Notes: generated by a model not told the origin, from the letters alone. DNA of 64,000 nucleotides from Butyrivibrio sp. INlla14 (GCF_900102515.1 NZ_FMVS01000003.1:182176-246175), one strand, 5' to 3'. Positions 26,749 through 35,162 are shown, counted from the first letter of the stretch. Translations and numbers: made by a program.

Positions 26749-27423
26749 CTAATTTGCTTCACTGATTGAATAGCCAAGTCCTCTGGCTGCCTTTATTTCA
26801 CAGGTTGCATCAAGTGATGCCAGCTTTTTTCTAAGGTTTGAGACATAAACCCATACTACATTTACATCGGCCTCTCCGTCTGCCCAGATATGATCCATAA
26901 AATTGTCTACGGAAATGATTCTTCCCGGTGAAGTCATGAGCATCTCCATCATCTGAAACTCTCTGCCTGAGAGCCTGATTTTTTCATGATCAGGGGTTGA
27001 TAACTCGTAACCAGCCCTGTCAAGAGTTAAGTTTCCACAAGTTAGATTGGGTTGTGAAAAGTCAGATTTTCTACGGAGCATTGCACGGACTCTGGCCAAA
27101 AGTTCGCCCATGTCAAAGGGCTTAGGAAGATAGTCATCTGCTCCAAGGTCAAGACCCTTTATTCTGTCATCAACTTCAGTTTTGGCAGTAAGAAATAGGA
27201 CTGGCGTGGAAAGACCCTTTTCACGTAATTTTTTAAGGACATCCATGCCATCAAGACCAGGCATCATTATATCAAGTATTATGCCGTCATAATCGCCGGT
27301 AATGGCATAGTCGAGGGCGTCTGTTCCATTATAGACGGCATCGACAGTGTAGTTACTATGTTTTAGTATCGCCACAAGTGCGTTTACAAGTTCAACTTCA
27401 TCATCTGCAAGTAGTAGTCTCAT
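26749..27423 (-). CDS. OmpR/PhoB-family response regulator of the second two-component system
   Basis: The 224-residue protein has a receiver (LLADDEVELV, phosphorylatable aspartate in GIILDIMMPGLDGMD, LPKPFDMGELLARVRAML) and a winged-helix output domain (LSGREFQMMEMLM, VDNFMDHIWADGEADVNVVWVYVSNLRKKL, terminal GLGYSI). It has the QseB/CpxR-like general form and its specificity is not readable. GAGGT lies upstream of the ATG on the minus strand. It diverges from the DUF3810 gene across a 172-bp gap. Confidence 0.94.
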   Translation of the reverse strand: MRLLLADDEVELVNALVAILKHSNYTVDAVYNGTDALDYAITGDYDGIILDIMMPGLDGMDVLKKLREKGLSTPVLFLTAKTEVDDRIKGLDLGADDYLPKPFDMGELLARVRAMLRRKSDFSQPNLTCGNLTLDRAGYELSTPDHEKIRLSGREFQMMEMLMTSPGRIISVDNFMDHIWADGEADVNVVWVYVSNLRKKLASLDATCEIKAARGLGYSISEAN

Positions 27424-27595
27424 TTTGTTACCTCATTTTATTAGTACAAACCCTTCCTTAATAATTTTAGCATAGTAGCCTAAAGCGAAACTAAAATATG
27501 TATAAAATATGAACGTTTTGGACCTCTTTTGGACATGCCTAGTACATATTTGGTCAGTACAATATTTTTATTAGGACGCGTCGGGGGGATTGCTG

Positions 27596-28771
27596 ATGAA
27601 AAAGGGGAAAACAGCGTATTCTTTACCAATTTTAATTATTATAGGACTATGTATTATCTTTAATGTAGCTGCATGGAAAAGTGCGGTTTTTTCTGACTTT
27701 TATGTCACTAATATTTTTCCGGTAATTACAGGTTTATATGGGAGAGTAACAAACCTTGTGAGCTTTTCAGTGGGAGAAGTCTTGCTGGTAGCGGTGGTTT
27801 TGTACATAGCTTTTTTGCTGGTGTTTGTTCTAGTCCATACAATTATTCTTACTGTAGCAAGGTTTTCTGGGGAGAACAGTAGGAAAGATACATTGGCAGG
27901 CAGGATATTAAATAAAATATCAGACATCCTCTACAGGGTAACACCAGTTCTTTTAACAATTACTATAGTTATAATGAGTCTGAATTGTTTCGTGTTATAC
28001 CATTGTTCCCGCATAGGAATCAGAGTTCAGGCATCGGAGGATGACTATAATATAGTTGAACTTACTCAGCTAAGAGATTATGTGGTTAGAAAGTGCAATG
28101 AGCTTTCAAAGAAGGTTCCGCATGACGAGAATGGAAATGTGTTATATGAGGGAAATATGGCGGAAACTGCAAAAGAGGCGATGTTGGGACTCTCTGGCGA
28201 ATATCCAAGACTTGGGGGATATTATGTAACTCCTAAAGCCCTGTACTTTTCAGACTTTATGTGTCAGCAGTACATGCAGGGATATTATTTTCCATTTTCT
28301 ATGGAAGCAAATTATAACGATACCATGAATATGATGCACAAGCCGTTTACTATGTGCCATGAACTTGCGCATACTCACGGATACATATATGAGGATGAAG
28401 CAAATTTCTTTGGATTTCTGGCGTGCATAAATTCTGATGACATTGTATTTCAATATAGTGGCTATCTAGGAGTCCTCAATTACATAAACAATGACTTTTA
28501 TGATGCTGTAGGGGAGAAAGAATACAAGAAGCACGTAAAGATTTCTGATAGAGTCAAATATGATAATCAGTTTCTTTCTCCAGAGGGCTGGCAAGAGGTT
28601 GAAAAAAAGGCCGTTATCAAGACAGAAACAGTTAAAAAGGCTGCGGATACTTTCGTTGATACAAATCTGAAGGTAAATGGCGTTTCTGCAGGAAAGGCCA
28701 GCTACAGATATGTTGTGGGACTGATCATGGATTATTATTATAATAACAGTGTATTGGCAAGGGTTTCATGA
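27596..28771 (+). CDS. DUF3810 membrane protein with HExxH zinc-peptidase motif
   Basis: The protein has three N-terminal membrane segments (~7-28, ~50-75, ~95-120) and an outer or membrane-proximal domain carrying CHELAHTHGYIYEDEANFFGF near residue 262: HELAH matches the HExxH zinc-binding motif and the ExxN/E downstream could give the third ligand. This is the DUF3810 pattern; family members are presumed metallopeptidases but substrates are unknown. The ATG at 27596 is chosen because GGGGGGA precedes it by 6 nt; a TTG at 27590 would abut that site. The next gene, a lipoprotein, follows 43 bp later. Confidence 0.85.
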   Translation: MKKGKTAYSLPILIIIGLCIIFNVAAWKSAVFSDFYVTNIFPVITGLYGRVTNLVSFSVGEVLLVAVVLYIAFLLVFVLVHTIILTVARFSGENSRKDTLAGRILNKISDILYRVTPVLLTITIVIMSLNCFVLYHCSRIGIRVQASEDDYNIVELTQLRDYVVRKCNELSKKVPHDENGNVLYEGNMAETAKEAMLGLSGEYPRLGGYYVTPKALYFSDFMCQQYMQGYYFPFSMEANYNDTMNMMHKPFTMCHELAHTHGYIYEDEANFFGFLACINSDDIVFQYSGYLGVLNYINNDFYDAVGEKEYKKHVKISDRVKYDNQFLSPEGWQEVEKKAVIKTETVKKAADTFVDTNLKVNGVSAGKASYRYVVGLIMDYYYNNSVLARVS

Positions 28772-28814
28772 GGTATAATAAGTACTAGCGAATTAAAGTA
28801 GTTAGGAGAAACCT

Positions 28815-29510
28815 ATGAAAAAGAATAAATCAGTTCTATTAGGAGTACTAGCCATGATGCTTCTACTAGTAGGATGTAAACCATCTGAAGAAAAACTGTC
28901 AGAAGCAGAGAATGCAAGAAACCAGCTTGTTCAGGCCAGAGCAGCTGCAGAAGAAACATATCTTGATATAGCAGATACCTCATTAAGGCCAGAACTTGAC
29001 ACGCTAGGTGTTAAAGTGACAGAAATAGAAGCCTTGGATTTTACTAAGATGAGTGACAAAAAGATAGATGCTGTTCTTCCTACGATAGCGGAGCTTACTG
29101 ACAGCTATAGCACAGTTCAGGGGAAACTAGATGGAACTTATCAGGAAGAGACATCGGCTAACGCTGAGCAGGCTAAAAATATCCAGATAAATTCATATAT
29201 TATTAACCAAATGGGCTTTGATATTAATAGCATTGTTCTCCATGATATTACAACAGATACATATTCTGGAAATCTCATTGGTGATGGAAATATTCTGGAG
29301 TCAGGCTATACACTGATGGGAATAAAACTGGAAGTACATACAGATAGTAATGCCTGGGAGTTTATTGTAAAAAACACCACAGATACAAGTTTTACCCTTC
29401 CATGCGAGAGTTTAAAAGATGTAGATCCTTCTGGAGTATCACTTTCTTTTGAGTATGATAATGATACGCAAAATGGTTCGGTGACCTTTGGAGGATACTT
29501 CTCAAATTGA
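28815..29510 (+). CDS. Hypothetical lipoprotein
   Basis: The 231-residue protein has a lipoprotein signal ending in LVGC (lipidated cysteine near residue 21). The mature part is a coiled-coil-like helical region (~24-115, EEKLSEAENARNQLVQARAA) followed by a beta-rich C-terminal domain (~125-231). No known family was recognised. It would be anchored on the outer membrane face. It lies downstream of the DUF3810 gene in the same direction. AGGAG precedes the ATG. Confidence 0.75.
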   Translation: MKKNKSVLLGVLAMMLLLVGCKPSEEKLSEAENARNQLVQARAAAEETYLDIADTSLRPELDTLGVKVTEIEALDFTKMSDKKIDAVLPTIAELTDSYSTVQGKLDGTYQEETSANAEQAKNIQINSYIINQMGFDINSIVLHDITTDTYSGNLIGDGNILESGYTLMGIKLEVHTDSNAWEFIVKNTTDTSFTLPCESLKDVDPSGVSLSFEYDNDTQNGSVTFGGYFSN

Positions 29511-29541
29511 CGATTTCTTGATTTTTATTAATGTTTTTGTG

Positions 29542-29572
29542 AATTATTAACAAAATCTTAAAGAAATCTTAA
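29542..29572 (+). promoter_or_regulatory. Three direct repeats spaced 11 bp, candidate OmpR-family regulator site
   Basis: AAATCTTAA occurs at 29553-29561 and again at 29564-29572, and a 7/9 match (AATTATTAA) lies 11 bp earlier at 29542-29550. Repeats in steps of one helical turn are the classic binding layout of OmpR/PhoB-type regulators. The block ends 22 bp before a strong -35 element. Confidence 0.55.
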
Positions 29573-29594
29573 GAGAAAATGCACAAGTTCATTC

Positions 29595-29623
29595 ATGACA
29601 TTTAAAAATTCAGAGTATATAAT
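29595..29623 (+). promoter_or_regulatory. Strong promoter of the repeat-rich lipoprotein gene
   Basis: ATGACA (29595-29600) and a perfect TATAAT (29618-29623) are spaced by 17 bp. The leader of about 70 nt contains a perfect inverted repeat TTGCAAT-GTA-ATTGCAA (29649-29665). Confidence 0.72.
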
Positions 29624-29697
29624 CTTATTTCGTACTGAAGCAATTGGCTTGCAATGTAATTGCAAAGTATAAAGGTTAGAAGAGGAGATTATATATT

Positions 29698-30003
29698 ATG
29701 AAGAAGAATATCGTAACATTACTTTCAGCATTAACACTTTCAGCAGCAGTACTTGCTGGTTGCGGAGAGACAACTGTAGAGACAGCTGTAGAAGAGACAT
29801 CTGTAGAGGCTTCTGTAGAAGCATCTGTAGAAGAGGCTGTTGAGGCTGCTTCAGAGGCATCTTCAGTAGAAGAGGCTGTTGAGGCTGCATCAGATGCTTC
29901 ATCTGTAGAAGAGGCTACTGAGGCTACATCAGACGCTTCAGCTGAGGCTTCATCTGAGGAAGAGGCTGCAACAGAGGCTACTTCAGAGGCATCAAACAAC
30001 TAA
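29698..30003 (+). CDS. Small lipoprotein with Glu/Ala/Ser-rich 13-residue repeats
   Basis: The 101-residue precursor has a lipoprotein signal (lipobox VLAGC, cysteine at residue 22), then a mature part made almost only of Glu, Ala, Ser, Val and Thr. Three tandem 13-residue units follow the pattern VEEAVEAASEASS, encoded by a 39-bp repeat starting at 29827, 29866 and 29905. The mature part is strongly acidic and probably extended or helical. It is not a recognised family. A strong promoter, an upstream triple repeat and a good GAGGAG site point to high and regulated expression. The similar E/S/A linker of the xylanase suggests a spacer or surface-coat role (inference). Confidence 0.78.
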   Translation: MKKNIVTLLSALTLSAAVLAGCGETTVETAVEETSVEASVEASVEEAVEAASEASSVEEAVEAASDASSVEEATEATSDASAEASSEEEAATEATSEASNN

Positions 30004-30072
30004 TTCAATTAGATTTTTTACACCAGGTTTAGGCTAGTTAATAATCAATTGCTTTAGTCAGTACAATAATTT

Positions 30073-30117
30073 GAGCCACCACATTCAATTGGATGTGATG
30101 GCTCTTATTATTTTTCT
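30073..30117. terminator. Terminator between the small lipoprotein and fur
   Basis: GAGCCACCACAT and ATGTGATGGCTC pair over 11 of 12 positions around an 8-nt loop, followed by a T-rich tract. It lies between convergent genes and may serve both. Confidence 0.78.
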
Positions 30118-30118
30118 T

Positions 30119-30577
30119 TTATTTCTCTTTTGAGCAGTTTTCGCAGTAGCCGTAGATCTCAAGGTTGTGACCTGTTATTTCAAATCCTGGAACGGAATGC
30201 TCGATTTCGTGTTCAATCTCATGAAGCGGACATACAGCGATAGGCATTTTCTTGTGGCACTTTAGGCACACGACATAGTGTCTGTGCTTACCGGACTTTA
30301 ACTCGTAGAGAGCAGTTTCTTCGGTGGCAAGAACAGTTTTAGATATGACACCAGCTTTTTCAAAGGCAATAAGATTTCTGTATATGGTGGAAAAAGCGTA
30401 CATCTCAGAAGGATGTTCATTATTTAGCCTTGTAAAAATATCTGCCGCAGACAGGGGCTCATGACTTCCGTAAAGAATCTTGAAAATATCAATCCTTTGC
30501 TTTGTCTTCTTGACACCTTCCGGCCAGTTGCGTTCAATTATCTCATCATACGATTCTGCATGTATTTTACAGCTCAT
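30119..30577 (-). CDS. Fur-family metalloregulator
   Basis: The 152-residue protein has the Fur winged helix (~10-85; KKTKQRIDIFKILYGSHEPLSAADIF) and a C-terminal dimer domain with the HRHYVVCLKCHK metal motif and two CxxC pairs (CLKC and CENC) that form the structural zinc site. The family includes Fur, Zur, PerR and Mur, and sequence alone does not decide the metal. It is the second gene of an operon with a metal transporter, 15 bp downstream, and a perfect palindrome of Fur-box layout precedes that operon, so it probably represses its own operon when its metal is bound. Confidence 0.93.
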   Translation of the reverse strand: MSCKIHAESYDEIIERNWPEGVKKTKQRIDIFKILYGSHEPLSAADIFTRLNNEHPSEMYAFSTIYRNLIAFEKAGVISKTVLATEETALYELKSGKHRHYVVCLKCHKKMPIAVCPLHEIEHEIEHSVPGFEITGHNLEIYGYCENCSKEK

Positions 30578-30592
30578 AGTATCCTCAATATC

Positions 30593-31489
30593 TTAAATAG
30601 TAATTCCAATAAGATCGATAAGTAGTCCAATCACAGTTCCAATAAAGAATAAAAGAAGAGCAATGTTGATGTTCTCTTTTTTATTGTCATTAACTCTAAA
30701 TAGAACTAATAGTCCAATTCCAGCGCCAACTAAAAGACCTGACATCATAGTTCCCAAAGTGATCATTTGATCAAGATAGAGCTCAGTTATGATAACAGAA
30801 GCAGCACAGTTAGGAATAAGCCCCACAAGCCCGGCGAGGATATGGCTGATGACGGGGCTTGTTTTTAAGAGAAGGGCAACCTTATCTTCACCAATAAGTT
30901 CAATCACAAGATTTAATACTAAAGTAAGGATCAGTACAAATACAAAAATGTGGAAAGTATGAACAAATGCAGATTTTACAATGCCAAATAAGCCCTCTGA
31001 CTCGTCATCATCGCAGTGACAATGTTCTTTTTCACAAAGTGAAGAAATTCTAACTGGGTCATTTATAGATTTGTTGTGAGCCTTGTGATAGGCATGTACT
31101 ACAAAATCAATCACAAAGCCTGCGAGAATTCCAATCAGAGCCTTGATAGCAAGAACCTGAATCATAGTCTTTATTGGAACCTGCTCTGATATAAACAAAG
31201 GAATCATCTCATCTGAAGTGGATAAGTATATGGCGATGAGTGTTCCTAAAGTTATAACGCGGCCAGCATACAGGTTCGATGCCGCTGCTGAGAAACCACA
31301 CTGAGGAAATGCTCCTATCAGGCCTCCCCATAAAGGTCCGAAGTGCTCTGTTTTTTCTACAACGCCGGAAGTAAACTCAGCAGTCTTATGTTCTAAATAC
31401 TCCATAATAAGATATGTGATAAATAAGAATGGCAATATCTTAAGGGAATCAATTAGTGCGTCGATTACTACATCTAATATAAGTTCCAT
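30593..31489 (-). CDS. Putative 10-TM manganese/heavy-metal transporter (ArsP_2 type)
   Basis: The ATG at 31489 follows AAGGAG by 6 nt and gives a 298-residue protein; a longer form from 31540 would start inside the operator palindrome and is unlikely. About eight to ten hydrophobic segments are visible, with PQCGFSAAASNLYAGRVI (~70-88) and PNCAASVIITELYLDQMI (~235-253) forming two internally related motifs typical of this permease group. A cytoplasmic loop (~145-165, CEKEHCHCDDDESEG) is rich in Cys, His and Asp and could bind metal. The family is annotated as a putative manganese or heavy-metal transporter; direction of transport is not established. fur follows in the same operon. Confidence 0.85.
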   Translation of the reverse strand: MELILDVVIDALIDSLKILPFLFITYLIMEYLEHKTAEFTSGVVEKTEHFGPLWGGLIGAFPQCGFSAAASNLYAGRVITLGTLIAIYLSTSDEMIPLFISEQVPIKTMIQVLAIKALIGILAGFVIDFVVHAYHKAHNKSINDPVRISSLCEKEHCHCDDDESEGLFGIVKSAFVHTFHIFVFVLILTLVLNLVIELIGEDKVALLLKTSPVISHILAGLVGLIPNCAASVIITELYLDQMITLGTMMSGLLVGAGIGLLVLFRVNDNKKENINIALLLFFIGTVIGLLIDLIGITI

Positions 31490-31521
31490 ATTTTCTCCTT
31501 GATCTTGTTTCTGGTATTTGC

Positions 31522-31542
31522 AAATGCAAATCATTTGCATTT
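31522..31542. promoter_or_regulatory. Perfect 10-1-10 palindrome, Fur-family operator
   Basis: The half-site AAATGCAAAT is followed by one C and its exact reverse complement. The core TGCAAAT-C-ATTTGCA has the 7-1-7 layout of Fur, Zur and PerR boxes. It lies 33-53 bp before the transporter start codon, where a bound repressor would block the promoter. Confidence 0.8.
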
Positions 31543-31569
31543 AGAAAAATTGCAAAAAAAATAGCAGAA

Positions 31570-31640
31570 AGCGGGTGATGGGAATCGAACCCACGTATCC
31601 AGCTTGGAAGGCTGGTGTTCTACCATTGAACTACACCCGC
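31570..31640 (-). tRNA. tRNA-Gly (TCC)
   Basis: The minus strand folds into a cloverleaf: acceptor GCGGGTG/CACCCGC, D-arm GTTC/GAAC, anticodon stem CCAGC/GCTGG with loop CTTCCAA (anticodon TCC), and T-arm GTGGG-TTCGATT-CCCAT. The 3' CCA is not encoded. A T-run (31550s) follows on the transcribed strand. Confidence 0.96.
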
Positions 31641-31659
31641 AAGGTGCTGACAAGAATGT

Positions 31660-31688
31660 ATTCTACCCACTTTTAAGTAGTATGTCAA
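31660..31688 (-). promoter_or_regulatory. Promoter of tRNA-Gly
   Basis: On the minus strand TTGACA (31688-31683) and TAGAAT (31665-31660) are spaced by 17 bp, about 20 bp before the mature tRNA 5' end. Confidence 0.78.
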
Positions 31689-31721
31689 GAACTTTTATGA
31701 TAAACTATCATTGTTTGTCAA

Positions 31722-31750
31722 TTGACATCGTAAGGGTGCGGTGTTAATAT
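31722..31750 (+). promoter_or_regulatory. Promoter of the suf operon
   Basis: A perfect TTGACA (31722-31727) is followed after 17 bp by TAATAT (31745-31750), 58 bp before the sufC start codon. Confidence 0.65.
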
Positions 31751-31753
31751 AAA

Positions 31754-31772
31754 TCCTACTAAGTTAGTAGGA
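31754..31772. promoter_or_regulatory. Perfect 9-1-9 palindrome at the suf transcription start
   Basis: TCCTACTAA-G-TTAGTAGGA is a perfect inverted repeat that begins 4 bp after the -10 element and so covers the expected start site. The position fits a repressor. An IscR/Rrf2-type iron-sulfur sensor is the likely ligand, but no such gene is in the window. Confidence 0.65.
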
Positions 31773-31807
31773 AAACATTTTGGATAATTTTCGAAAGGAA
31801 AAATGTT

Positions 31808-32554
31808 ATGTCAGATCAGTATTTGTTACAGGTTAAGGATTTATCAGTATCAATTGATAATGAACTTCCTATACTTAATAAAATTAATTTGGATATCAAA
31901 CCAGGAGAAACTCATGTACTTATGGGCCCTAACGGAGCAGGTAAGTCTACACTTGGTTATACTCTTATGGGTAATCCACATTACAACGTTACTGAAGGTA
32001 ATATTATTTTTGAGGGACTGGATATTACAGAAGCTTCTGCAGATAAGAGGGCCAAGGCTGGAATGTTTCTTTCCTTCCAGAATCCATATGAGGTTCCTGG
32101 AATATCTCTTTCCAGTTTCATAAGAAATGCATATCATGCGCAGACTGGAGCGCCTGTTAAGCTTCTTGCTTTCCAGAAATCCTTGAAGGCAGCTATGGAA
32201 ATCCTTTCTATGGATGAGTCATATGCTGACAGAGATCTTAATGTTGGTTTTTCTGGTGGTGAGAAAAAGAAAGCTGAGATATTACAGCTCCTTATGCTTA
32301 ATCCTAAGTTTGCAATACTTGATGAAACAGATTCCGGACTTGATGTAGATGCTGTTCGCACTGTATCTAAGGGTATCGAAGAGTATCAGAAGAAGAAAGA
32401 CGGAGCTCTTCTTATAATTACTCATAGCACTAAGATATTGGAGTCACTTCACGTTGATTATACACATGTACTTGTTAAGGGCAATATTGTTCATACAGGT
32501 GATGGTTCATTAGTGGATGAGATCAACGCAAATGGTTTTGAAAGATTTATCTAA
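31808..32554 (+). CDS. sufC: Fe-S cluster assembly ATPase SufC
   Basis: The 248-residue protein is an ABC-type ATPase with Walker A GPNGAGKST (~39-47), the FSGGEKKKAEILQLL signature (~145-159) and Walker B FAILDETDSGLD (~166-177), the last being the SufC-specific form. It forms the SufBC2D scaffold complex that assembles Fe-S clusters in the cytoplasm. It is the first gene of sufCBDSU, the standard Firmicutes order, under an apparent regulated promoter. AAAGGA precedes the ATG. Confidence 0.97.
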   Translation: MSDQYLLQVKDLSVSIDNELPILNKINLDIKPGETHVLMGPNGAGKSTLGYTLMGNPHYNVTEGNIIFEGLDITEASADKRAKAGMFLSFQNPYEVPGISLSSFIRNAYHAQTGAPVKLLAFQKSLKAAMEILSMDESYADRDLNVGFSGGEKKKAEILQLLMLNPKFAILDETDSGLDVDAVRTVSKGIEEYQKKKDGALLIITHSTKILESLHVDYTHVLVKGNIVHTGDGSLVDEINANGFERFI

Positions 32555-32565
32555 AGAGGAAAGAC

Positions 32566-33975
32566 ATGAGCGATAATAAACAGGTTGTGGCCGATATCGA
32601 CCGCAGTTTATATGATTTTAAAGATGTAGAGACAGAAGCTGAATTCTATCGAATGGAAGAGGGTCTCACTGAGGAAACTGTTCTTAAGGTTTCCGAGGAA
32701 AAGAATGACCCGGAATGGATGAGAGATTTCAGATTAAAATGTCTTAAGTTATATGAAGAGATAAAGATGCCTAATTGGGGACCTAGTATTGAGGGCCTCG
32801 ATATGGACAGAATATCTTCTTATGTAAGACATAAGTCAGATATGAAAGGCAAGTGGGAGGATGTTCCTGAGGATATCAAGAACACCTTCGAGAAGCTTGG
32901 AATCCCTCAGGCAGAGAGAGAGTCTCTTGCTGGAGTTGGTGCGCAGTATGACTCAGAGCTTGTATATCACAATGTCAAGGACGAGGTAGCTGCTCAGGGA
33001 GTTATTTATACAGACCTTGAAAGCGCACTTCATGGTGAATATGCAGACATGATCAAGGAACATTTCATGAAGCTTGTTCCACCAACAGACCACAAATTTG
33101 CGGCTCTTCACGGAGCAGTTTGGTCTGGTGGTTCTTTTGTGTATGTTCCTAAGGGAGTTAAGGTGGATATTCCACTTCAGTCATACTTTAGATTAAATGC
33201 GGCTGGAGCTGGTCAGTTTGAACATACTCTTATAATCGTAGATGAGGGCGCGGACCTTCACTTTATAGAGGGATGCTCTGCTCCTAAGTATAACGTTGCC
33301 AATCTCCACGCAGGATGCGTTGAGCTTTTTGTTGGAAAGGGCGCAAGACTTCGCTATTCCACAATCGAGAACTGGTCCAAGAATATGTATAACCTTAATA
33401 CAAAGAGGGCAGTTGTTGAGGAAGGTGGAATAATGGAATGGGTATCTGGATCATTTGGTTCACATACTTCATATCTTTATCCAATGACAATCCTAAAGGG
33501 TAATAACTCCAAGATGGAATTTACAGGTATTACATTTGCAGGTAAAGGTCAGAATCTTGATACAGGAGCAAAAGTTGTCCACATTGGAGAGGGAACTTCA
33601 TCTAGTATTTCCACAAAATCTATTTCCAAGGATGGCGGCATTGGTACTTACAGAAGTAGCGTAACAATTCAGAAGACAGCTAAAAAGGCAAAGGCTTCTG
33701 TTTCCTGTGATTCTCTTATGCTTGATAGTATTTCACGAGCAGATACTATTCCTGCAATGGATATCAGAACTAATGATGCGGATGTAGGACACGAAGCTAA
33801 GATAGGCAGAATAAGTGATGATGCTATTTTTTATCTTATGTCCAGAGGTATTAGTGAAGAGGACGCCAGAGCAATGATAGTGAGCGGATTTGCTAATCCT
33901 GTATCCAAGGAACTTCCGCTTGAGTATGCGGTTGAGATGAACAACCTTATCAAGCTTGAGATGAGCGGACACTAA
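32566..33975 (+). CDS. sufB: Fe-S cluster assembly protein SufB
   Basis: The 469-residue protein is a full-length SufB. The C-terminal beta-helix core shows HGAVWSGGSFVYVPKGV (~185-201), the EGCSAPKYNVANLHAG segment (~243-258) with the conserved cysteine, and ADVGHEAKIGRISDDAIFYLMSRG (~406-429). It is the scaffold subunit on which the cluster is built from sulfide delivered by SufS-SufU. It follows sufC by 11 bp. Confidence 0.97.
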   Translation: MSDNKQVVADIDRSLYDFKDVETEAEFYRMEEGLTEETVLKVSEEKNDPEWMRDFRLKCLKLYEEIKMPNWGPSIEGLDMDRISSYVRHKSDMKGKWEDVPEDIKNTFEKLGIPQAERESLAGVGAQYDSELVYHNVKDEVAAQGVIYTDLESALHGEYADMIKEHFMKLVPPTDHKFAALHGAVWSGGSFVYVPKGVKVDIPLQSYFRLNAAGAGQFEHTLIIVDEGADLHFIEGCSAPKYNVANLHAGCVELFVGKGARLRYSTIENWSKNMYNLNTKRAVVEEGGIMEWVSGSFGSHTSYLYPMTILKGNNSKMEFTGITFAGKGQNLDTGAKVVHIGEGTSSSISTKSISKDGGIGTYRSSVTIQKTAKKAKASVSCDSLMLDSISRADTIPAMDIRTNDADVGHEAKIGRISDDAIFYLMSRGISEEDARAMIVSGFANPVSKELPLEYAVEMNNLIKLEMSGH

Positions 33976-33989
33976 TAGGAGCAAGTAAC

Positions 33990-35162
33990 ATGAGCAGAGA
34001 TTTAAATATGAAGGTAAATGTACTGCCTGTTTACACTTACAATTTTTTGAAAGTAAATGACAGTACAATAGATGCCGAAGATATAAATATTGATTCACTT
34101 GTTGGACCTGAAGTTAAGGAGCTTCCAGATGGAGTTTCTCTAAGAAGCGGGATATCTTTTGATGAAGCTGGAGAAATATTCAGGGCTAATAAAGAAAAGA
34201 TTCTTTTTACCACTGGAGTGCCAGGAGATCCTAATGGGGATACCTCATTTAGAGATGAAGAACAGGCTGTCAGAACAGGAATGGGCATTGATGTCGATAA
34301 ATTGTTTATTGAAGCTGGTGCCAAGGCAGATATCTACACTGTAGATGAGGGTAAAAAAGTTGAGAAACCTGTGATCCTTAGATTTGATATGGAAAATGGC
34401 AAGGGAATGCTTGCATCTCAGGTCATTCATGCCCGCAAGGATTCAGAAGTGACTGTTATTATGGATTACAGTTCACAGGATAAAGAAGCAGCTGGATTTT
34501 TAGGAGTCAGCACAAGGATTCTTGCAGAAGAAGGTGCAAGAGTAAATTTGGTTAAGACACAGCTTCTTGGTAACCAGTATATTCATTTTGATGATATTGG
34601 TGGAGCTTGTTTTGAAAATGGTGCTATAAGGCTTATAACTCTTGAACTGGGAGCTCTCAAGGCATGGAATGGATGCTATATCAATCTTGTTGGCAAGCAG
34701 TCTGATTTTACTAGTGATACAGGCTATTATTGCGCGGGAGAAGATAATCTGGACATTAATTTTGTAGCAGACCACAGAGGCAAAAAGACTAATGCTCTGA
34801 TGCAGTTTAAGGGAGTTCTGATGGGAAATGCCCAGAAGACACTTAGGTTTACTATTGATTTCAAGAATGGAAGCTCAGGATCAGTTGGCGATGAACAGGA
34901 AGATACTCTTTTGCTGAGTGAGGATGTTGTAAACCGCACAATGCCAATTATTCTATGTCAGGAAGAGGATGTTGATGGAAGACATGGCGCTACTATAGGT
35001 CAGCTTGGTGAAGATGTTCTGTTTTATATGCAGACAAGAGGCATAGACGAGGAAGAAGCTAAGAGAATCATGATAAAGGCAAGGCTTGATAGTGTTGCAA
35101 GGCTTATTCCTGACGAAGAGCTGAAGCAGAGAGTGCAGTATTTTATCCAGAATATTGCTTAA
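33990..35162 (+). CDS. sufD: Fe-S cluster assembly protein SufD
   Basis: The 390-residue SufD is a paralogue of SufB and pairs with it in the scaffold. The conserved C-terminal helix motif reads DGRHGATIGQLGEDVLFYMQTRGIDEEEAK, parallel to the SufB end. The N-terminal ~130 residues are more divergent, as usual. AGGAG precedes the ATG and the gap from sufB is 14 bp. Confidence 0.95.
   Translation: MSRDLNMKVNVLPVYTYNFLKVNDSTIDAEDINIDSLVGPEVKELPDGVSLRSGISFDEAGEIFRANKEKILFTTGVPGDPNGDTSFRDEEQAVRTGMGIDVDKLFIEAGAKADIYTVDEGKKVEKPVILRFDMENGKGMLASQVIHARKDSEVTVIMDYSSQDKEAAGFLGVSTRILAEEGARVNLVKTQLLGNQYIHFDDIGGACFENGAIRLITLELGALKAWNGCYINLVGKQSDFTSDTGYYCAGEDNLDINFVADHRGKKTNALMQFKGVLMGNAQKTLRFTIDFKNGSSGSVGDEQEDTLLLSEDVVNRTMPIILCQEEDVDGRHGATIGQLGEDVLFYMQTRGIDEEEAKRIMIKARLDSVARLIPDEELKQRVQYFIQNIA

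Noticed and set aside
29676..29999. Leftward frame rich in Ser/Ala opposite the repeat-rich lipoprotein
   Set aside because: It mirrors the low-complexity GCT/GAG repeats of the forward gene, which has a signal peptide, a strong promoter and a ribosome site.
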